A DNA stretch of 33,248 nt from Oligoflexia bacterium (GTDB taxonomy: Bacteria > Bdellovibrionota > Bacteriovoracia > Bacteriovoracales > Bacteriovoracaceae). A program made the position numbers and the translations under genes. This document shows, piece by piece, positions 31,336-33,248 of the stretch. The stretch's first letter is position 1, and each line of letters begins with the position of its first letter. A model generated the notes under the pieces. It was not told the origin of the DNA, ran no database searches, and saw only the letters and a program-made list of their open reading frames with translations. The DNA lies in assembly GCA_015232015.1 (NCBI GenBank), contig JADGAM010000029.1:1-33248 (forward strand), written 5' to 3'.

Positions 31336-32610
31336 ATGAGTAGTAAAAAAATATTATTTAGTCTGTGCCTGATGTTTACTCTTATTTTCATTAATTCTAA
31401 TTCTAATTTTAATTTCAATATAAACGCATATGCGCTCACTAGTAGTGAGGATATAGAAAAATTGATAAATGAAGATAAGACAAGAGATAAAAATATTGCC
31501 AAGAAAAAAGCGATTAAAGATTATAAGCAGCAAAAGTTTGATGACTTATATAATAAGTTGCAAGAACTTAAAAGTGAATGCCTAGAAGAGGATAACGAAT
31601 ATAAGGATGGTTTAAGAAAAGAATATATTGCTATTCAAAAGGAAAGATTTTACGCCGAGGAAGCGCTTAAAGAGAATAGCAAGATTAGCGGATGTGATTG
31701 GTATAGTTGGACCAAGGAGGTAGATAAAGAGAAGTGTGAAAAATATAAGGCAGATAAGGTTAAATTTAATGAGGTCTTAAAAGCGACAAAGGAAAGATAT
31801 AACGGGATTAAGTCTAGTCTGGATGCTTATTCTAATAAAACAGCTATGCTAAGAGCAAGAATAAAAGATACTGAGAGCAATTTAAGAATCTTAGATAGAG
31901 AGCTTAATAGTCTTAAACCAAAACCGGTAGTGGCAGCAGCACCAAGAGATAGGAATGACAGAGATAGGCGGCATACAAAAGTGGCAAAAAAATCTCATGC
32001 ACCAACAAAATCCTCATCTTCTCCTCGAACATCTTCTGCAGACGATGATGAAGGAGAGGAAATTTTGGCGGCGGAAGCGGAGGATACCTCCACTGATGCA
32101 TCTTCGTCATCAGATGATGATGGGGGGGGGCCTTCTGCAGCTTCGTTAAAGGCCAAACATAAATCAGGTAGTAGAAAAGGAAAAGCTAGTCCAAGTGATA
32201 CAAGAAAAATGGAAGCAGTTACTGAAAAGGTACGAGTCGCTAGACAAGAGGCCACAGATTTATTGGTAAAAGTATTAGAGCATACTTCAGAAATACAATC
32301 TGAGCAGCAAAAGGTAGGTGAAAAATTAAATGAAATTTCTAAGGAGTTAGATAAATCATATCTTGGAATGTATATGGATAAAAAAATGGAAGAATCCAAT
32401 GGACAAATAGTACAGGCAGTAGGATCTCAAATGCAGATGTTTGGTCAAGCTTTACAAGCAATGTCTAAGAAGATACAAGAGATTGAAAAAAATTGTAAAT
32501 GTGCAACTGCAGCGACTACAACTACTAAACCTCCAGTCCTAGATCCTCAAGCGGCATTACATGGTGCTGATGGTGGTGGAACGAGGTGTGCTACTGGTAC
32601 CTGCCAATAA
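31336..32610 (+). CDS. Secreted coiled-coil protein with G9 tract
   Basis: A 424-residue exported protein of unknown family. Signal peptide 1-33 (hydrophobic 6-18, an Asn/Phe run, cleavage near YA-L). Residues about 37-200 are long charged helices (coiled coil) with C79-type Cys pairs around GCDWYSW and EKCEKYKA. A Ser/Asp/Arg-rich low-complexity linker (about 204-300) contains residues G263-G-G265 encoded by nine consecutive G (32122-32130). A second coiled coil (about 300-390) is followed by a C-K-C and a Cys-containing tail (RCATGTCQ). Loss or gain of one G would stop translation within about 20-30 bases and remove the second coiled coil. GGAG precedes ATG 31336. Confidence 0.7.
   Translation: MSSKKILFSLCLMFTLIFINSNSNFNFNINAYALTSSEDIEKLINEDKTRDKNIAKKKAIKDYKQQKFDDLYNKLQELKSECLEEDNEYKDGLRKEYIAIQKERFYAEEALKENSKISGCDWYSWTKEVDKEKCEKYKADKVKFNEVLKATKERYNGIKSSLDAYSNKTAMLRARIKDTESNLRILDRELNSLKPKPVVAAAPRDRNDRDRRHTKVAKKSHAPTKSSSSPRTSSADDDEGEEILAAEAEDTSTDASSSSDDDGGGPSAASLKAKHKSGSRKGKASPSDTRKMEAVTEKVRVARQEATDLLVKVLEHTSEIQSEQQKVGEKLNEISKELDKSYLGMYMDKKMEESNGQIVQAVGSQMQMFGQALQAMSKKIQEIEKNCKCATAATTTTKPPVLDPQAALHGADGGGTRCATGTCQ
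32122..32130 (+). repeat. Homopolymer of nine G inside a coding region
   Basis: Nine consecutive G in an otherwise low-GC sequence, exactly in frame (three GGG codons). Both shifted frames meet a stop soon afterward (TAA ending at 32149 in one frame, a TAA about 32162 in the other). Confidence 0.85.
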
Positions 32611-32629
32611 AATATTTGTTTTATTCGTT

Positions 32630-32989
32630 CTACTTTGTTCTTAATTTAAAACTTTTACAGTTAAATACTGGCGTCTCTTCGTAGGTTAAATTAATTAACT
32701 TACCATATTTATCTTTTTTATCACTTGTAAGACAAATTCCTTCAGCACCTTTTTCCTCATAATTTTCATGAAGTGGTGTTTTTTTTGTTTGGTTACTACT
32801 ACTAAGTTGAAAATTAGAGCAAAATTTACATTTAGGACGTAACTCATAATCATCAGGTGCTAAATCCTCAGCAGAAACAGTTTTTTTTGTTCTTAGATCA
32901 ATGCCTGTTTCCATATCAACAGGGGCAAATTCTTTAACATCTTTATATTTTAATTCAAATGGGTGTTTTGAGTTTGCTTGTTTATTCAT
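32630..32989 (-). CDS. Small Cys-rich hypothetical protein
   Basis: A 119-residue cytosolic protein. The pattern is K-C-K-F-C-S-N-F (about 54-61), C at about 87 (GICLTS) and C at about 111 (NCKSF), with the spacing C-x2-C...C...C. It may hold a zinc or iron-sulfur site. The order of Cys-rich small units is reminiscent of the small subunits of glycyl-radical enzymes, but I cannot support a name. The ribosome site is weak. It converges with the coiled-coil gene (19-base gap). Confidence 0.5.
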   Translation of the reverse strand: MNKQANSKHPFELKYKDVKEFAPVDMETGIDLRTKKTVSAEDLAPDDYELRPKCKFCSNFQLSSSNQTKKTPLHENYEEKGAEGICLTSDKKDKYGKLINLTYEETPVFNCKSFKLRTK

Positions 32990-33063
32990 TTTTGTTTTCT
33001 CTTTTGTTCTCTCTTTCTTAGTTTAGTTTTATTTTTTGTTATTTATTTTTTATTTTTTATCAT

Positions 33064-33248
33064 TTATTTTTTTGGTTTTAATATCCACTCTTTTGCTACA
33101 GCAAAGACTAAAAATGCTAATATTGCAAATGGCACGTAAGGGAAGACATCACTTTGAGCAAGTGATGCTGATAAGTTACTAAAGTTAAAGCTGGCAGTCC
33201 AACTCTCTTTGAGTGAAAGTATTGCTAATGCAATTCCTGCGATAGCGC
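33064..33248 (-). CDS. C-terminal part of a membrane protein (5' end outside the window)
   Basis: Reading from the right edge, the frame encodes about 61 residues ending KEWILKPKK and TAA at 33066-33064. It contains a hydrophobic segment AIAGIALAILSL, a polar loop, and a final transmembrane helix YVPFAILAFLVFAVAKEW with a basic tail, so the protein ends in the cytoplasm. The family is not recognised. Confidence 0.5.
   Translation of the reverse strand, partial: AIAGIALAILSLKESWTASFNFSNLSASLAQSDVFPYVPFAILAFLVFAVAKEWILKPKK

Noticed and set aside
31995-32399. 134-residue minus-strand frame opposite the coiled-coil gene
   Set aside because: Ser-rich shadow of the Asp/Ser linker; the plus-strand gene has a signal peptide and a good ribosome site.

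Overview
The window is very AT-rich, gene-dense DNA from a Gram-negative (diderm) bacterium. Lipoproteins with lipoboxes, a TolC/MacAB-type pump, a TIGR02147-type regulator beside DUF4360-like exported proteins, and RCC1-type surface lipoproteins together point to the Bdellovibrionota, most likely a low-GC Bacteriovorax/Halobacteriovorax-like relative. This assignment is inferred from gene families only. The clearest landmark is a complete tmRNA gene (ssrA) on the minus strand at 20482-20881. It separates an integrative conjugative element (ICE) on the left from what looks like resident chromosome on the right.

Left part, cargo (1-4823). A 42-residue Cys-rich peptide (CXXX repeats) is followed by a terminator-like stem-loop, a radical SAM/SPASM peptide maturase, an MFS exporter and a secreted beta-solenoid-like protein. 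This reads as a ribosomally made, post-translationally modified peptide (RiPP) cassette. The first 70 bases of the window are a near-identical copy of an internal stretch of the maturase gene. That copy is broken off and now supplies the last codons and stop of a convergent GNAT acetyltransferase gene.

Middle part, transfer module (about 5100-20500). A leader region with two or three small genes, including a sigma-region-4-like regulator, precedes a compact type IV secretion operon: VirB2-like pilin, VirB3, VirB4 ATPase, VirB5/TrbJ-like, VirB6-like, a large RCC1-repeat lipoprotein in the VirB7 position, VirB8-like, VirB9-like, and VirB10 (which appears to start at CTG). An FtsK/TcpA-type coupling ATPase and a replication-relaxation family protein follow. 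Then come a glycine-zipper lipoprotein, a ribbon-helix-helix-like protein, an excisionase-like protein and a tyrosine integrase whose gene ends 135 bases from the 3' end of ssrA. No VirB11 and no classical relaxase are seen. The left attachment site is not in the window.

Right part, chromosome (20882-33248). Next to ssrA is a ribbon-helix-helix/zinc-knuckle protein and a low-complexity protein. A region with a 71-bp tandem duplication and a locally GC-rich segment follows. Then comes a four-gene minus-strand operon (bacteriohemerythrin, TolC-like, hairpin-less MacA-like, MacB-like). On the plus strand, two DUF4360-like exported proteins flank a TIGR02147 regulator, and after them lies a secreted coiled-coil protein carrying a nine-G homopolymer. 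A Cys-rich small protein and the C-terminus of a membrane protein close the window. Several simple-sequence repeats (ATGAAT, ATAAGAAA, G9, AATTATATG) sit at or in these genes.
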